From NCBI GenBank assembly GCA_964648795.1, contig CAZYMB010000008.1, positions 1 through 64,000 on the forward strand: a DNA stretch of 64,000 bases, read 5' to 3'. A model generated the notes under the pieces. The model was not told the DNA's origin. It searched no databases and saw only the letters and a list, made by a program, of their open reading frames with translations. A program made the position numbers and the translations under genes. Position 1 is the stretch's first letter; each line of letters begins with the position of its first letter. Below, piece after piece: positions 1 to 8,282 of this stretch. Source of the stretch: JAHDDW01 sp964648795. GTDB lineage: Bacteria; Actinomycetota; Acidimicrobiia; Acidimicrobiales; SZUA-35.

Positions 1-745
1 TTGTTGGTTTGTCTGTCGATTGAGCCGCTCTGATTGTCGATTCTAAGAGATCTAGGTCTTCGCTTGCTGCACCTACTTCGACAACGTCCCAGCCATAAGC
101 TCTAAACCTTGCAGCTGCATCATCGGACAGGCTTAACTCGGTAGACCCATCAATTGTGATCTTGTTATCATCGTAAATGGCAATAAGTTTTCCAAGACCA
201 AGGTGTCCGGCCAAGGAACCTGCCTCGTGTGAAATGCCTTCAGACAAATCACCGTCTGAAACTATTACGTAGGTGTAATGGTCAATAGCATCGGCTCCGT
301 GCTTAGCGCTCAGAAGTCGTTCAGCTAAAGCTAAGCCAACTGAATTAGCAAAACCTTGACCTAGCGGACCTGTCGTTACTTCAACTGATTCGGTGTGGTG
401 AGCCTCAGGATGTCCTGGGGTTGCAGATTGCAATTGCCTAAAAGACTTTAGATCGTCAAGCTCTAGACCCTGTCCAAGAAGATAGTTAAAACTGTATTGA
501 AGAATCGAAGCATGCCCACAAGAAAGCACGAATCGGTCTCGGTTCGGCCATTTGGGAGCCGCTGCATCGAAGTTCATTATGCGAGTGAAGAGCACATGGG
601 CTAGCGGCGCCAATGCCATAGCGGTTCCCTGATGTCCTGAATTAGCTTTTAGTGGGGCGTCCATAGCTAACCCTCTAATGACATTGATGCCAAGTTGATC
701 CAGCTCTGTTGACATTGATTGACCGGACGATTTACTTGATCCCAT
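1..745 (-). CDS. tkt: Transketolase, N-terminal part (cut by window edge)
   Basis: Transketolase moves two-carbon ketol units between sugar phosphates in the non-oxidative pentose phosphate pathway, using thiamine diphosphate. Reading the minus strand from ATG at 745 gives about 248 residues of the N-terminal domain. Visible family motifs are SGHQGTAMAL (usual SGHPGxPM), VEVTTGPLGQGFANSVGLA, and SDGDLSEG followed by YDDNKITIDG, the thiamine-diphosphate/metal-binding region. AGGAG lies five bases before the ATG, which fixes the start. The C-terminal two thirds lie beyond the left edge. It diverges from the TetR-family gene at 827 across about 80 bases. Confidence 0.93.
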   Translation of the reverse strand, partial: MGSSKSSGQSMSTELDQLGINVIRGLAMDAPLKANSGHQGTAMALAPLAHVLFTRIMNFDAAAPKWPNRDRFVLSCGHASILQYSFNYLLGQGLELDDLKSFRQLQSATPGHPEAHHTESVEVTTGPLGQGFANSVGLALAERLLSAKHGADAIDHYTYVIVSDGDLSEGISHEAGSLAGHLGLGKLIAIYDDNKITIDGSTELSLSDDAAARFRAYGWDVVEVGAASEDLDLLESTIRAAQSTDKPT

Positions 746-826
746 TTAAACTCCTAAATATTCTGGCGGCGTTGCCACAGACTACCTAACTAGGCTACGT
801 AAGTCTTGTTTATCATCTAGGCTGTG

Positions 827-1429
827 ATGGTGAGTAATCCTTCTACTCGGGAATCAATTTTGAAAGAAGCACGGTCGTGTTTCGCAAGCCTGGGTTTCGT
901 AGGTACGTCGTTAAACGACATAGCCGCCGAGGTAGGCATAAAGCGGCCCAGCTTGATGCACCATTTCAATTCCAAGGAACATATCTATTTAGAGGTACTC
1001 GCTGAGTCGTTAGGCGACTGGGGAACGAGAGTAAATAGCTCAGTTGATGTCTCACTTCAAGGGTGGGACTTAGTCGATGCTGTGCTGAAATCCTCTTACG
1101 AGTTCTTTAGCGCCAATCCAGAAGTAGTAAAAATCTTCGGTAGAGAAGCAATTAGCCCTAACGTACTTAACGGGGCACGAATCGGCCAAATATTGAGACC
1201 TTTCTTTCAACGAGCAGTTGCCTTTCTAGAAACTGAAATGGACGCAGGGCGCCTGCGCCGTCACGACGCCGAGAACCTAATCGTTACCGGGTACGGTTCT
1301 TTGTTGACCTATTTTTCTGACGCAGAACTCTTAGAGCAGTTAATTGGTTCTGACCCACTAACTGATGCTGCTCTCAAGAATCGCTTTAATCACTTAAGAG
1401 CGTTCTTCTCGGCTGCCCTAGAACCTTAG
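827..1429 (+). CDS. TetR/AcrR-family transcriptional regulator
   Basis: A 200-residue one-component repressor-type regulator. The N-terminal helix-turn-helix is clear: a REAxxxFAxxGFxGTSLNDIAAEVGI pattern followed by SLMHHFNSKEHIY (the usual LYYHFxxKExL). The C-terminal ligand domain is not assignable. I chose ATG at 827 over GTG at 824 because AGG at 818-820 is better spaced from it. It is divergent from transketolase, with short CCTA/TAGG arms in the gap that could be an operator. Its target could be itself, tkt or the dacB-like gene 34 bases downstream; the sequence does not decide. Confidence 0.88.
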   Translation: MVSNPSTRESILKEARSCFASLGFVGTSLNDIAAEVGIKRPSLMHHFNSKEHIYLEVLAESLGDWGTRVNSSVDVSLQGWDLVDAVLKSSYEFFSANPEVVKIFGREAISPNVLNGARIGQILRPFFQRAVAFLETEMDAGRLRRHDAENLIVTGYGSLLTYFSDAELLEQLIGSDPLTDAALKNRFNHLRAFFSAALEP

Positions 1430-1463
1430 AAACCAATCGAAGTAGTCGCAATGGTGTAAATTC

Positions 1464-2885
1464 ATGTCGATGGGTCAAAATTCGCGTACCACTTCTCTAC
1501 TTGCTTTAGCCGTCGTCCTTGCTCTTATTAGTGGAGTAACGGCAATTGGTGCTTGGGTCCAGAACTTTGGCCCTTCAGCTGCAGGTGAAACAGAGCCTCT
1601 GGCAGCTACGAGTGCACCGTTGTTGTCGGCGCGACGAGTGCCTAATGCCCTTCAAAAAACTGTCGGCGCAGCAGAACTTTCTTCAGACTTCGACACTATT
1701 GTCGCTCAGTTCCCAACCAGTGCATGTGTTATCGCCCAGTCTGAAGGACTCGACTTATTCGAAAGCCTGAACCCTGAAACTCCGCTACTCCCAGCGTCGA
1801 ATTTGAAGTTGATAACTACCTGGGCGGCACTTGATCAACTTGGTTCAAACCACCGTTATCAAACTCAGGTCACTGGAGACTTAGACCCCGACGGAGTTGT
1901 CACGAATCTAACAGTTGTTGGTGGGGGAGACCCATTTCTAGCAACGGCAGATTGGATCAGCCAGTTCAGCTCCATCAATGGTCGAACTTTTACAGAGTTC
2001 GAAGACTTGATCGAGCAACTAACCGATGCCGGCGTATCCGAGATCATCGGCGATATAACAGTAGATGAATCTAGATACGACTCACAAAGAGTAGGGCCTT
2101 GGGCTCAGCGATTGATAGATCAAAACCAATCAGGGCCCTTGTCAGCCTTAGCTGTTAACGAAGGATTCGACTCTTGGGGCACAGAGCTGAACCTGGCGGG
2201 CCGCACACCCTCTACCAACCCTGCTGTTTCCACGGGTCAACTTCTTGTTGATCAACTTGTTGAGCAGGGCGTCGAGTTTTCGGGCGACGTCGTCACAGGA
2301 GATTCGTCCACCAACAATATTCTTGCCGCCGTAGAATCAGCTCCACTCTCCGATGTTATTACCTATATAAATAGCTACTCTTCAAACTTTGGTGCCGAAC
2401 TGTTGTTGAAAGAAATTTCGGTATCCACCGGAAATGCTGGTTCGACAGCGGCTGGAGCTCAAGTAGTTACTGATCTTATTGCCTCAGCAGGGCTTTCGGA
2501 AGCAGAACTTACCATTCGCGATGGCTCTGGATTATCTGAAGCAAACCTCATATCATGTGACCTGATCAGAGCGGTATTGGACGCTGCGACTCCAGCACTA
2601 TCGGGCTCCCTGGCTATCTCAGGTCTTCGAGGTTCACTCGAAGACCGCTTCAGCGACCAAAGTAACTCAGATGGACTAATTGAAGCTAAGACTGGCACCT
2701 TACGCTCTGCCACGGCCCTGTCTGGGTACTCAGAGTCAGTTGTGGACAATGAAATTTCGATAACATTCGCCATAATTGCTAACGAAACCCAAGTAAGTGG
2801 CCGACTGGTTTCTTTGACTAGTGAGTTAGCTCTAGAATTTAGTAAATTCCCTGAGGCACCATCTATTACAGAGTTGGGGCCATAA
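1464..2885 (+). CDS. dacB: D-alanyl-D-alanine carboxypeptidase/endopeptidase, PBP4 type (peptidase S13)
   Basis: A low-molecular-mass penicillin-binding protein that trims or cleaves peptidoglycan peptides outside the membrane. All three serine-transferase motifs are visible in the 473-residue product: SxxK as PASNLKLITT near residue 115, SxN as SYSSNFGAELLLKE near 305, and KTGT as EAKTGTLRSA near 405. An N-terminal hydrophobic segment (about residues 11-32) is a signal peptide or anchor. Length and motif spacing fit family S13. It starts a co-directional run towards trmI and coaA; the next gene begins 21 bases after its stop. Confidence 0.92.
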   Translation: MSMGQNSRTTSLLALAVVLALISGVTAIGAWVQNFGPSAAGETEPLAATSAPLLSARRVPNALQKTVGAAELSSDFDTIVAQFPTSACVIAQSEGLDLFESLNPETPLLPASNLKLITTWAALDQLGSNHRYQTQVTGDLDPDGVVTNLTVVGGGDPFLATADWISQFSSINGRTFTEFEDLIEQLTDAGVSEIIGDITVDESRYDSQRVGPWAQRLIDQNQSGPLSALAVNEGFDSWGTELNLAGRTPSTNPAVSTGQLLVDQLVEQGVEFSGDVVTGDSSTNNILAAVESAPLSDVITYINSYSSNFGAELLLKEISVSTGNAGSTAAGAQVVTDLIASAGLSEAELTIRDGSGLSEANLISCDLIRAVLDAATPALSGSLAISGLRGSLEDRFSDQSNSDGLIEAKTGTLRSATALSGYSESVVDNEISITFAIIANETQVSGRLVSLTSELALEFSKFPEAPSITELGP

Positions 2886-2906
2886 GAAAGGCAAGAGACC
2901 TACCAA

Positions 2907-3200
2907 GTGCGAAGCCCTCAAGAAATCCAGCGAATGCTGGTCGACTATGCCAAGCAAGAAACCATCAGCCCGCTAAAGGCTCTTGGACGCTACTTGGGCT
3001 TAGGACTAGCTGGCTCAGCTCTAGTCGGTATTGGTATCGGATTCATCGCTCTCGGCGTACTTCGGTATACTCAAACACTCGACGCATTCGGCGGCGACTG
3101 GTCAGGAACGCTACCCTATGTGTTTTCGCTAGCGACCCTGGTCCTCGCAATCGTCATCTGTATGGCACTACTAGCCCGAGCAAAAAGGAAAGTTGCATGA
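2907..3200 (+). CDS. Small two-helix membrane protein
   Basis: A 97-residue protein starting at GTG. It has an amphipathic N-terminus (about 1-27), then two strongly hydrophobic segments, about 28-52 and 70-92, with a short Gly/Asp-containing loop and a basic end (RAKRKVA). The topology resembles small phage-holin-superfamily proteins of actinobacteria, but I cannot assign a family. Its stop overlaps the next start in an ATGA, so the two genes are translationally coupled. It is the first of three small proteins ahead of trmI. Confidence 0.7.
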   Translation: MRSPQEIQRMLVDYAKQETISPLKALGRYLGLGLAGSALVGIGIGFIALGVLRYTQTLDAFGGDWSGTLPYVFSLATLVLAIVICMALLARAKRKVA

Positions 3201-3397
3201 GCCAAATAACACCCGAAGATATCGAATCAAGCTTTCGTGATGTAGCAGACCAAATCGAAACAGTAGCTGAATCAAAGAAACAAACTGCAGCGATCGGCAT
3301 TGGCATCGCTGGAGTTATCGTGCTGGTTGTTGCTTTTCTCCTAGGTCGACGCTCCGGTAAGAAGAAAAGTTCAGTAGTTGAAATCCGGCGGATGTAA
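3197..3397 (+). CDS. Small single-pass membrane protein
   Basis: A 66-residue protein whose ATG overlaps the preceding stop (ATGA). Residues 1-28 are acidic and amphipathic (ITPEDIESSFRDVADQIETV), residues about 30-49 form one Gly/Val/Ile-rich transmembrane helix, and the tail is very basic (GRRSGKKKSS), giving an N-out/C-in prediction by the positive-inside rule. No enzyme motif is present. The tight coupling suggests it works with the two-helix protein encoded just upstream. Function unknown. Confidence 0.68.
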   Translation: MSQITPEDIESSFRDVADQIETVAESKKQTAAIGIGIAGVIVLVVAFLLGRRSGKKKSSVVEIRRM

Positions 3398-3402
3398 CTG
3401 CT

Positions 3403-3657
3403 GTGATCAAATACGTTTTGCGAACCTTCGGAAGGCGACTGCTGACTGGGAGCGCTCAATGGATGGTTCCAACCGCTTTTCTAGTTCTCCGCAAACTCTT
3501 TAAAGGTGTCTTCAAAGGCAAAGAGCTTGTAGACCTCTCAAAGTCAAAGCCTGGCGACCGCTTTGTAATTACCCATCTTGACGAAACACATGCCGAACAG
3601 ATGTCTCGCCTCAAGAAAGAGTCCAAGCAAAAAAGGAAAGCCAAGCGAGCTAAGTAG
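3403..3657 (+). CDS. Small basic protein, function unknown
   Basis: An 84-residue protein from GTG at 3403, five bases after the previous stop. It has a basic N-terminus (VLRTFGRRLL), a short hydrophobic stretch around residues 19-29, the segment LVDLSKSKPGDRFVITHLDE, and a strongly basic lysine/arginine tail (KKESKQKRKAKRAK). The tail would suit binding to nucleic acid, ribosomes or acidic lipid. It ends ten bases before trmI. I do not recognise the family. Confidence 0.6.
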   Translation: MIKYVLRTFGRRLLTGSAQWMVPTAFLVLRKLFKGVFKGKELVDLSKSKPGDRFVITHLDETHAEQMSRLKKESKQKRKAKRAK

Positions 3658-3667
3658 ACTCGTTTAT

Positions 3668-4429
3668 ATGGCTACTTTCGAATACGGCGATCTTGTCCAG
3701 CTCACGGACACAAAAGGACGTAAGCACACCTTTACCCTCACCGAGGGCGGAGAGTTTCAGAATCACAAAGGGACGCTCAAGCACGCCGACATAGAAGGTA
3801 CCCCTGAGGGGTCTAACCTTGAAACTTCTCAAGGCATGAGCTTCTTAGCGTATAAGCCAACATTGTCTGAGTTCGTTATTGGCATGCCTCGTGGCGCACA
3901 AGTTATCTATCCGAAAGACTTAGCTGCGATGCTGATGATGGCCGACATTTACCCCAGCTGTCATGTTCTAGAAACTGGAGTCGGCTCAGGTGCGTTATCA
4001 ATGGCAATGCTACGTGCAGGAGCAACTGTAACCGGTGTTGAACTACGTGAAGATTTTGCTGGCCGAGCAAAAGCCAACGTCGAACGTTTTCTTCCAGCCG
4101 AAGCGACCTCACGTTACTCAGTACAGCTTGGGAATAGCTATGAAGCCCTACCAGATGTAACTGTTGACCGAGTAGCCCTTGACCTGCCGGAACCGTGGCA
4201 AGTCATACCTCATATCCCACAAGTTCTTTCAGATGGAGGGATAGTTGTTTCCTATAGCCCCTCTACAACACAGGTTTCCAAAGTGACCGAAGCTTTCCGC
4301 AAACATGGTCTCAAACAAGTTCTCACCACTGAAGTTCTTCACCGAGAATGGCATGTAGAAGACCTGTCGGTCAGGCCCGACCATCGAATGGTCGCCCACA
4401 CCGGCTTCATTACAGTTGCACGCAAATAG
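3668..4429 (+). CDS. trmI: tRNA (adenine-58-N1)-methyltransferase TrmI
   Basis: An S-adenosylmethionine-dependent enzyme that makes m1A58 in the T-loop of tRNA, acting as a homotetramer. The start MATFEYGDLVQL is chosen because the in-frame upstream extension lies inside the preceding gene and is low-complexity basic. The 253-residue product has the small N-terminal beta domain, the segment QVIYPKDLAAMLMMADIYPS, and the SAM motif VLETGVGSGALSMAML. It continues with VTGVELREDFAGRAKANVE and ALDLPEPWQVIP, the usual DLPEPW signature. In many actinobacteria trmI sits beside the Mpa/ARC proteasome genes; none are here, and the next gene is a LytR_C protein. Confidence 0.93.
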   Translation: MATFEYGDLVQLTDTKGRKHTFTLTEGGEFQNHKGTLKHADIEGTPEGSNLETSQGMSFLAYKPTLSEFVIGMPRGAQVIYPKDLAAMLMMADIYPSCHVLETGVGSGALSMAMLRAGATVTGVELREDFAGRAKANVERFLPAEATSRYSVQLGNSYEALPDVTVDRVALDLPEPWQVIPHIPQVLSDGGIVVSYSPSTTQVSKVTEAFRKHGLKQVLTTEVLHREWHVEDLSVRPDHRMVAHTGFITVARK

Positions 4430-4460
4430 TATTAAGCCCGAACGGAGGCAACTAAGCTCT

Positions 4461-4952
4461 ATGGCAATGGCAGAACGACTCGAACCAAGAGAAATCAAGA
4501 ACTCTGTACTTCTTTCAATCGTATTTTTCGCTGGTTTTGTTTTCGTTGCCCTTCTTGGCTGGTGGCTTTCAAGCACTGTCCGCAACGATGTCTTTCTGTC
4601 TGAGCCTGAAGAAACTTTCGAAGAAGTACCGGATACCACAGTCGGCGATGATACGGCTGTAATCCAAGTCGCAAATGGGACGAACCTGGTGGATCGAGCC
4701 GGTGAAGTGTCGCGTCGACTACAACAACGAGACTTCGTAACCCTAAATCCCATAAATGCTGACACAACTAACCAGAGCACAATTTTTTACAGCACCGAAG
4801 GAGCTGGTCGTCTAGCTGAAGCACAGAACATTGGTGCAGAGCTAGGGATAACAAACATTGTGCCACTCGGCGAGGGGGAGCAGAGCGAGATTACCGCTGA
4901 GTTTGACCCGGAAGCTGATATTCAGATAATAATCGGCAGAGATGCTAGCTAG
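4461..4952 (+). CDS. Membrane-anchored LytR C-terminal-domain protein
   Basis: A 163-residue protein: a short cytoplasmic N-terminus, one transmembrane helix (SIVFFAGFVFVALLGWWL), an acidic linker, then a LytR_C domain beginning VIQVANGTNLVDRAGEVSRRL and including TIFYSTEGAGRLAEAQNIG. LytR_C domains occur at the end of cell-wall-polymer ligases (LytR-CpsA-Psr) and as stand-alone envelope proteins in actinobacteria; no catalytic LCP domain is present. I chose ATG 4461 (GGAGG at 4443-4447). An in-frame ATG at 4416 inside trmI gives a 15-residue extension that is less likely. Its stop overlaps the coaA GTG. Confidence 0.8.
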   Translation: MAMAERLEPREIKNSVLLSIVFFAGFVFVALLGWWLSSTVRNDVFLSEPEETFEEVPDTTVGDDTAVIQVANGTNLVDRAGEVSRRLQQRDFVTLNPINADTTNQSTIFYSTEGAGRLAEAQNIGAELGITNIVPLGEGEQSEITAEFDPEADIQIIIGRDAS

Positions 4953-5899
4953 TGGCAACCTCAGATTTCGCTAGCCCGAAGACACATATGGACTTCAGCC
5001 TGGACCAGTGGCGCAAGTTGCGAGCCAACACAAAGCTGACCATCACTGAAGACGAACTCGAAGAAATGAGTGGCGTAAACGAAAGCCTTTCGATTGTTGA
5101 AGTAGAGGACATCTATTTACCTCTTTCTCGGCTGCTTAGTTTGTATGTTGCTGCGTCGCAACAGTTATATAGAGCTTCAGACACTTTCCTCGGAAAGCTT
5201 CCCGCAAAGGTTCCCTACATAATTGGAATCGCTGGCTCAGTAGCGGTTGGTAAATCTACAACGGCACGCGTTCTTAAAACGCTTCTTTCACGTTGGCCCG
5301 GGCATCCACAGGTAGAACTAGTAACGACTGATGGTTTTTTGTACCCCAATAGCGTGCTCGAAGAACGAAACCTGATGACCAAGAAAGGGTTCCCAGAAAG
5401 CTACCGAAGAAAAGCTCTAGTGGACTTTTTGTATCAGGTGAAGTCAGGTGCCACCGAAGTAGAGGCTCCGGTATATTCTCACCTGACGTACGACATCGTA
5501 CCGGAACAAACTCAAGTGGTCTCTAAGCCTGACGTACTTTTGGTAGAAGGACTCACCGTCCTTCAGACTGCAAGAGCGGCTGATAAAAACGAGCCAATTG
5601 CTTCAGACTTTTTCGATTTCAGTCTCTACTTGGACGCCAAAGAAGCCGATTTATGTGAATGGTATATAAGTCGGTTCCTGACCTTGCAGCAAACTGCTTT
5701 CACCAACCCTGACTCATACTTTCAGAGCTACAGCGATCTCAACATTGAAGAAGCCAAAGAAAAAGCACTGTCGATTTGGAAAACAATCAACCATCCAAAC
5801 CTGATAGAAAATATTCTCCCCACCAAATCACGAGCCGACTTAATTCTTACGAAGCGCTCTGATCACGCCATCGACAAGGTTCTACTTCGTAAGCTGTAG
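4952..5899 (+). CDS. coaA: Pantothenate kinase, type I
   Basis: Phosphorylates pantothenate with ATP, the first committed step of coenzyme A synthesis, in the cytosol. The 315-residue length is typical for the bacterial type I enzyme. The P-loop is GSVAVGKST near residue 95, followed by LVTTDGFLYPN, FPESYRRKALVDFL, YSHLTYDIVP and the tail SWKTINHPNLIENILPTKSRA-like region seen in the family. The GTG start overlaps the LytR_C stop by one base, so it is probably translationally coupled. The window also encodes coaE, the last enzyme of the pathway, at 49.6 kb. Confidence 0.95.
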   Translation: MATSDFASPKTHMDFSLDQWRKLRANTKLTITEDELEEMSGVNESLSIVEVEDIYLPLSRLLSLYVAASQQLYRASDTFLGKLPAKVPYIIGIAGSVAVGKSTTARVLKTLLSRWPGHPQVELVTTDGFLYPNSVLEERNLMTKKGFPESYRRKALVDFLYQVKSGATEVEAPVYSHLTYDIVPEQTQVVSKPDVLLVEGLTVLQTARAADKNEPIASDFFDFSLYLDAKEADLCEWYISRFLTLQQTAFTNPDSYFQSYSDLNIEEAKEKALSIWKTINHPNLIENILPTKSRADLILTKRSDHAIDKVLLRKL

Positions 5900-5953
5900 A
5901 AACTTTTCACAAATATGCGCCGAGTATAAGTTAAAGAACGATTTACTGGTCCT

Positions 5954-7312
5954 ATGGAAACATTTGATTTAGCCATAATTGGTAGTGGCTCAGGTAACAG
6001 CATCCCCGAAGAGTTAGCTGATTGGAACATAGCGTTAATAGAAGAATCGGTTTTTGGTGGGACTTGCCTCAACAAAGGCTGCATCCCTTCAAAAATGTTT
6101 GTTCTGCCAGGCGACAGGGTAGTCGAAGCTCAAGAAGCAAAATCTATTGGGGTAGATCAAACAACCAACAATGTTGATTGGAATTCGATCAGAGACAGAG
6201 TCTTTGGAAGAATTGACCCGATTGCGCAAGATGGCCTCGACTACAGAAAGTCGATGGACAACATAACCGTTTTTGAGGCCCGCGCTGAGTTCGTTTCCGA
6301 CAAGAAACTTAAGCTCTCTACTGGCGAAGAGATAGAGGCCGACAAGATCCTCATAGCTACTGGCGCCCGACCATTTGTTCCCCCTATCGAAGGGTTGGAT
6401 GCTTCGAGATATCACACATCCGATTCCATCATGAGGTTAGAGGAGTTCCCTGAGACAATGGCCATCATTGGAGCAGGCTTCATCGCAGCTGAGATGGGCC
6501 ACGTATTCAGTAGCTATGGCTGCAATGTAACCATGTTTAATCGCGGTGATCGACTTCTGAAAGCTCAAGACCCCGATATCTCCGAAGCATTTGCAAAAGA
6601 GTTTGGCAAAAGGGTAAACCTGCGCCTCGGAACACTTCCAACTAAAGTGTCTGATGCTGGAGACAAGATTGAGCTAACTTTCGAAGATGGCTCTACTGAA
6701 ACATACGCTGAGCTTTTGGTAGCTGTTGGGCGTACACCAAACACAGACAATCTCGGTCTAGAGAACACTAATATTGAAGTTGCTGACAGAATAGTTGCAG
6801 TAGATAAAGCAATGAAAACATCTGTAGACGGAGTGTTTGCTGTTGGAGATGCCGCCAACAAATTCCAGCTCAAGCACGTCGCTAATGCTGAGGCAAAGGT
6901 CGCTTTTCATAACATTGCGAGCACGGACGCAGAGCGAGAAGTTAGCTACAAGGGCGTTCCTGGAGCAGTATTTAGTAATCCCCAGGTTGCGACAGTTGGA
7001 TTAACTGAGACGCAAGCAACCGAAGCAGGTGCAGACTTTGTCGTAGGCCGTACAGACTATGGCGGCACAGCTTATGGCTGGGCTATGGAAGACCAAAGTT
7101 CGTTCTGCAAGGTCTTGGTAGATAGATCATCACTGCTGGTGCTTGGAGCGCACATAATTGGCCCTCAGGCGGCCACGCTCATTCAGCCCATCATTCAGGC
7201 CATAAGTCTCGATCTAACGGCTGAGCAGCTTGCACGGGGCTCTTACTATATCCATCCTGCTCTCACCGAAGTCGTTGAGAATGCTACTTTAGACGCAATC
7301 TCAAAGACCTAG
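5954..7312 (+). CDS. mtr: Mycothione reductase
   Basis: An NADPH- and FAD-dependent disulfide reductase that regenerates mycothiol, the main low-molecular-weight thiol of actinobacteria. The N-terminus METFDLAIIGSGSGNS is close to known Mtr sequences, where the Rossmann loop carries SGSGNS in place of GxGxxG plus acid. The redox disulfide is C38/C43 in GGTCLNKGCIPSK, and the catalytic His-Glu pair is H434/E439 in YIHPALTE. The NAD(P) motif is AIIGAGFIAAEMG and the second FAD motif is VFAVGDAA. At 452 residues it is full length. It is the best phylum marker in the window. Confidence 0.93.
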   Translation: METFDLAIIGSGSGNSIPEELADWNIALIEESVFGGTCLNKGCIPSKMFVLPGDRVVEAQEAKSIGVDQTTNNVDWNSIRDRVFGRIDPIAQDGLDYRKSMDNITVFEARAEFVSDKKLKLSTGEEIEADKILIATGARPFVPPIEGLDASRYHTSDSIMRLEEFPETMAIIGAGFIAAEMGHVFSSYGCNVTMFNRGDRLLKAQDPDISEAFAKEFGKRVNLRLGTLPTKVSDAGDKIELTFEDGSTETYAELLVAVGRTPNTDNLGLENTNIEVADRIVAVDKAMKTSVDGVFAVGDAANKFQLKHVANAEAKVAFHNIASTDAEREVSYKGVPGAVFSNPQVATVGLTETQATEAGADFVVGRTDYGGTAYGWAMEDQSSFCKVLVDRSSLLVLGAHIIGPQAATLIQPIIQAISLDLTAEQLARGSYYIHPALTEVVENATLDAISKT

Positions 7313-7409
7313 GACACCGGGACTAGTCACTTGAGGTAGTAAAGCCCTACTGATCTTAGAGAACATATGAGGTAATCTGGAGCTACAGGGCAAAACACTG
7401 AGGTAAACA

Positions 7410-8282
7410 ATGAGCAAGTCAGAACAGTCTGATCAGCGCAAGACAATTCAAGAGCTAGAGGCTGCAATAGATATGGCGCCAGTTGGTGCACTCGGAGTTG
7501 GCAGCGATGGTCTTATCCTTTGCTCTAACGAGCTAGCAACTAAAGCTGCTGGTATTCCTAGTAACAAACTAGACAATGCCCCTCTGGCTGACCTAGTTGT
7601 GCCAGAGGACTCAACCAAAATTCTTGATGCCGTTGAGAACGCTAGTAGCGAGCTAACTACGGTAGTAACGCGATTGGCAGCGAAACTGAAGCCAGTTGAA
7701 CTAGCGGTACGCCGTGCCAGCGACTCTGGTCTAATCGTTTCTATTCGTGATATGTCCGCCGAATTCGGTCTTTCAGCTAAGGCTGCCGGCAACCTTACTC
7801 ACGACCAGCTAACGGGGCTTCCAGATAAGTACTTTGTGCTTGGAGAGCTAGCGCTGCGACTCGAAGACGCAAAAGCCAAGCCAATGGCTGTGGTCTCTGT
7901 TTGGATTGACCAGCTCGACAAACTTGTCGAAACTCATGGTCAAACCAATGTCGATAAGATTCTCAAAGAAGTCGCAGATCGTTTCACACTGAAACTACGT
8001 GCCCCCGATCTACTTGGACGTATGGATGACTCAGGCTTTATGGTTCTACTAAGTTCTGATGCTCCGACTGAAGAACTAACAGATATCGGCGATCGTCTAC
8101 GAAATGAAATAGCATTCCCAGTAAATGTTGATGGAACTCTAATTTCGTTCACTGCATCCGTTGCAATTGCTCCACTGGCAGGAAAGAAGACTTCACTGCA
8201 ACGAGTGATCTGCTTACTTGATAAAGCATCAGAACGAGCTGTCTCTGGCGAGGGTGCTCGAACCGATATTATCGAAGCCTAA
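7410..8282 (+). CDS. PAS domain plus degenerate GGDEF domain protein
   Basis: A 290-residue soluble protein. Residues about 12-130 look like a PAS sensor (DMAPVGALGVGSDGLILCSN, then a VSIRDMSAEF strand). Residues about 130-285 follow the diguanylate cyclase fold, with LTHDQLTGLPDKYFVLGEL as the usual start. The catalytic GG(D/E)EF loop reads GRMDDSGFMVLL, so the cyclase site is degenerate and the domain probably binds nucleotide or regulates rather than making cyclic di-GMP. There is no EAL domain. It converges with fumC and the two stops abut. Confidence 0.8.
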   Translation: MSKSEQSDQRKTIQELEAAIDMAPVGALGVGSDGLILCSNELATKAAGIPSNKLDNAPLADLVVPEDSTKILDAVENASSELTTVVTRLAAKLKPVELAVRRASDSGLIVSIRDMSAEFGLSAKAAGNLTHDQLTGLPDKYFVLGELALRLEDAKAKPMAVVSVWIDQLDKLVETHGQTNVDKILKEVADRFTLKLRAPDLLGRMDDSGFMVLLSSDAPTEELTDIGDRLRNEIAFPVNVDGTLISFTASVAIAPLAGKKTSLQRVICLLDKASERAVSGEGARTDIIEA

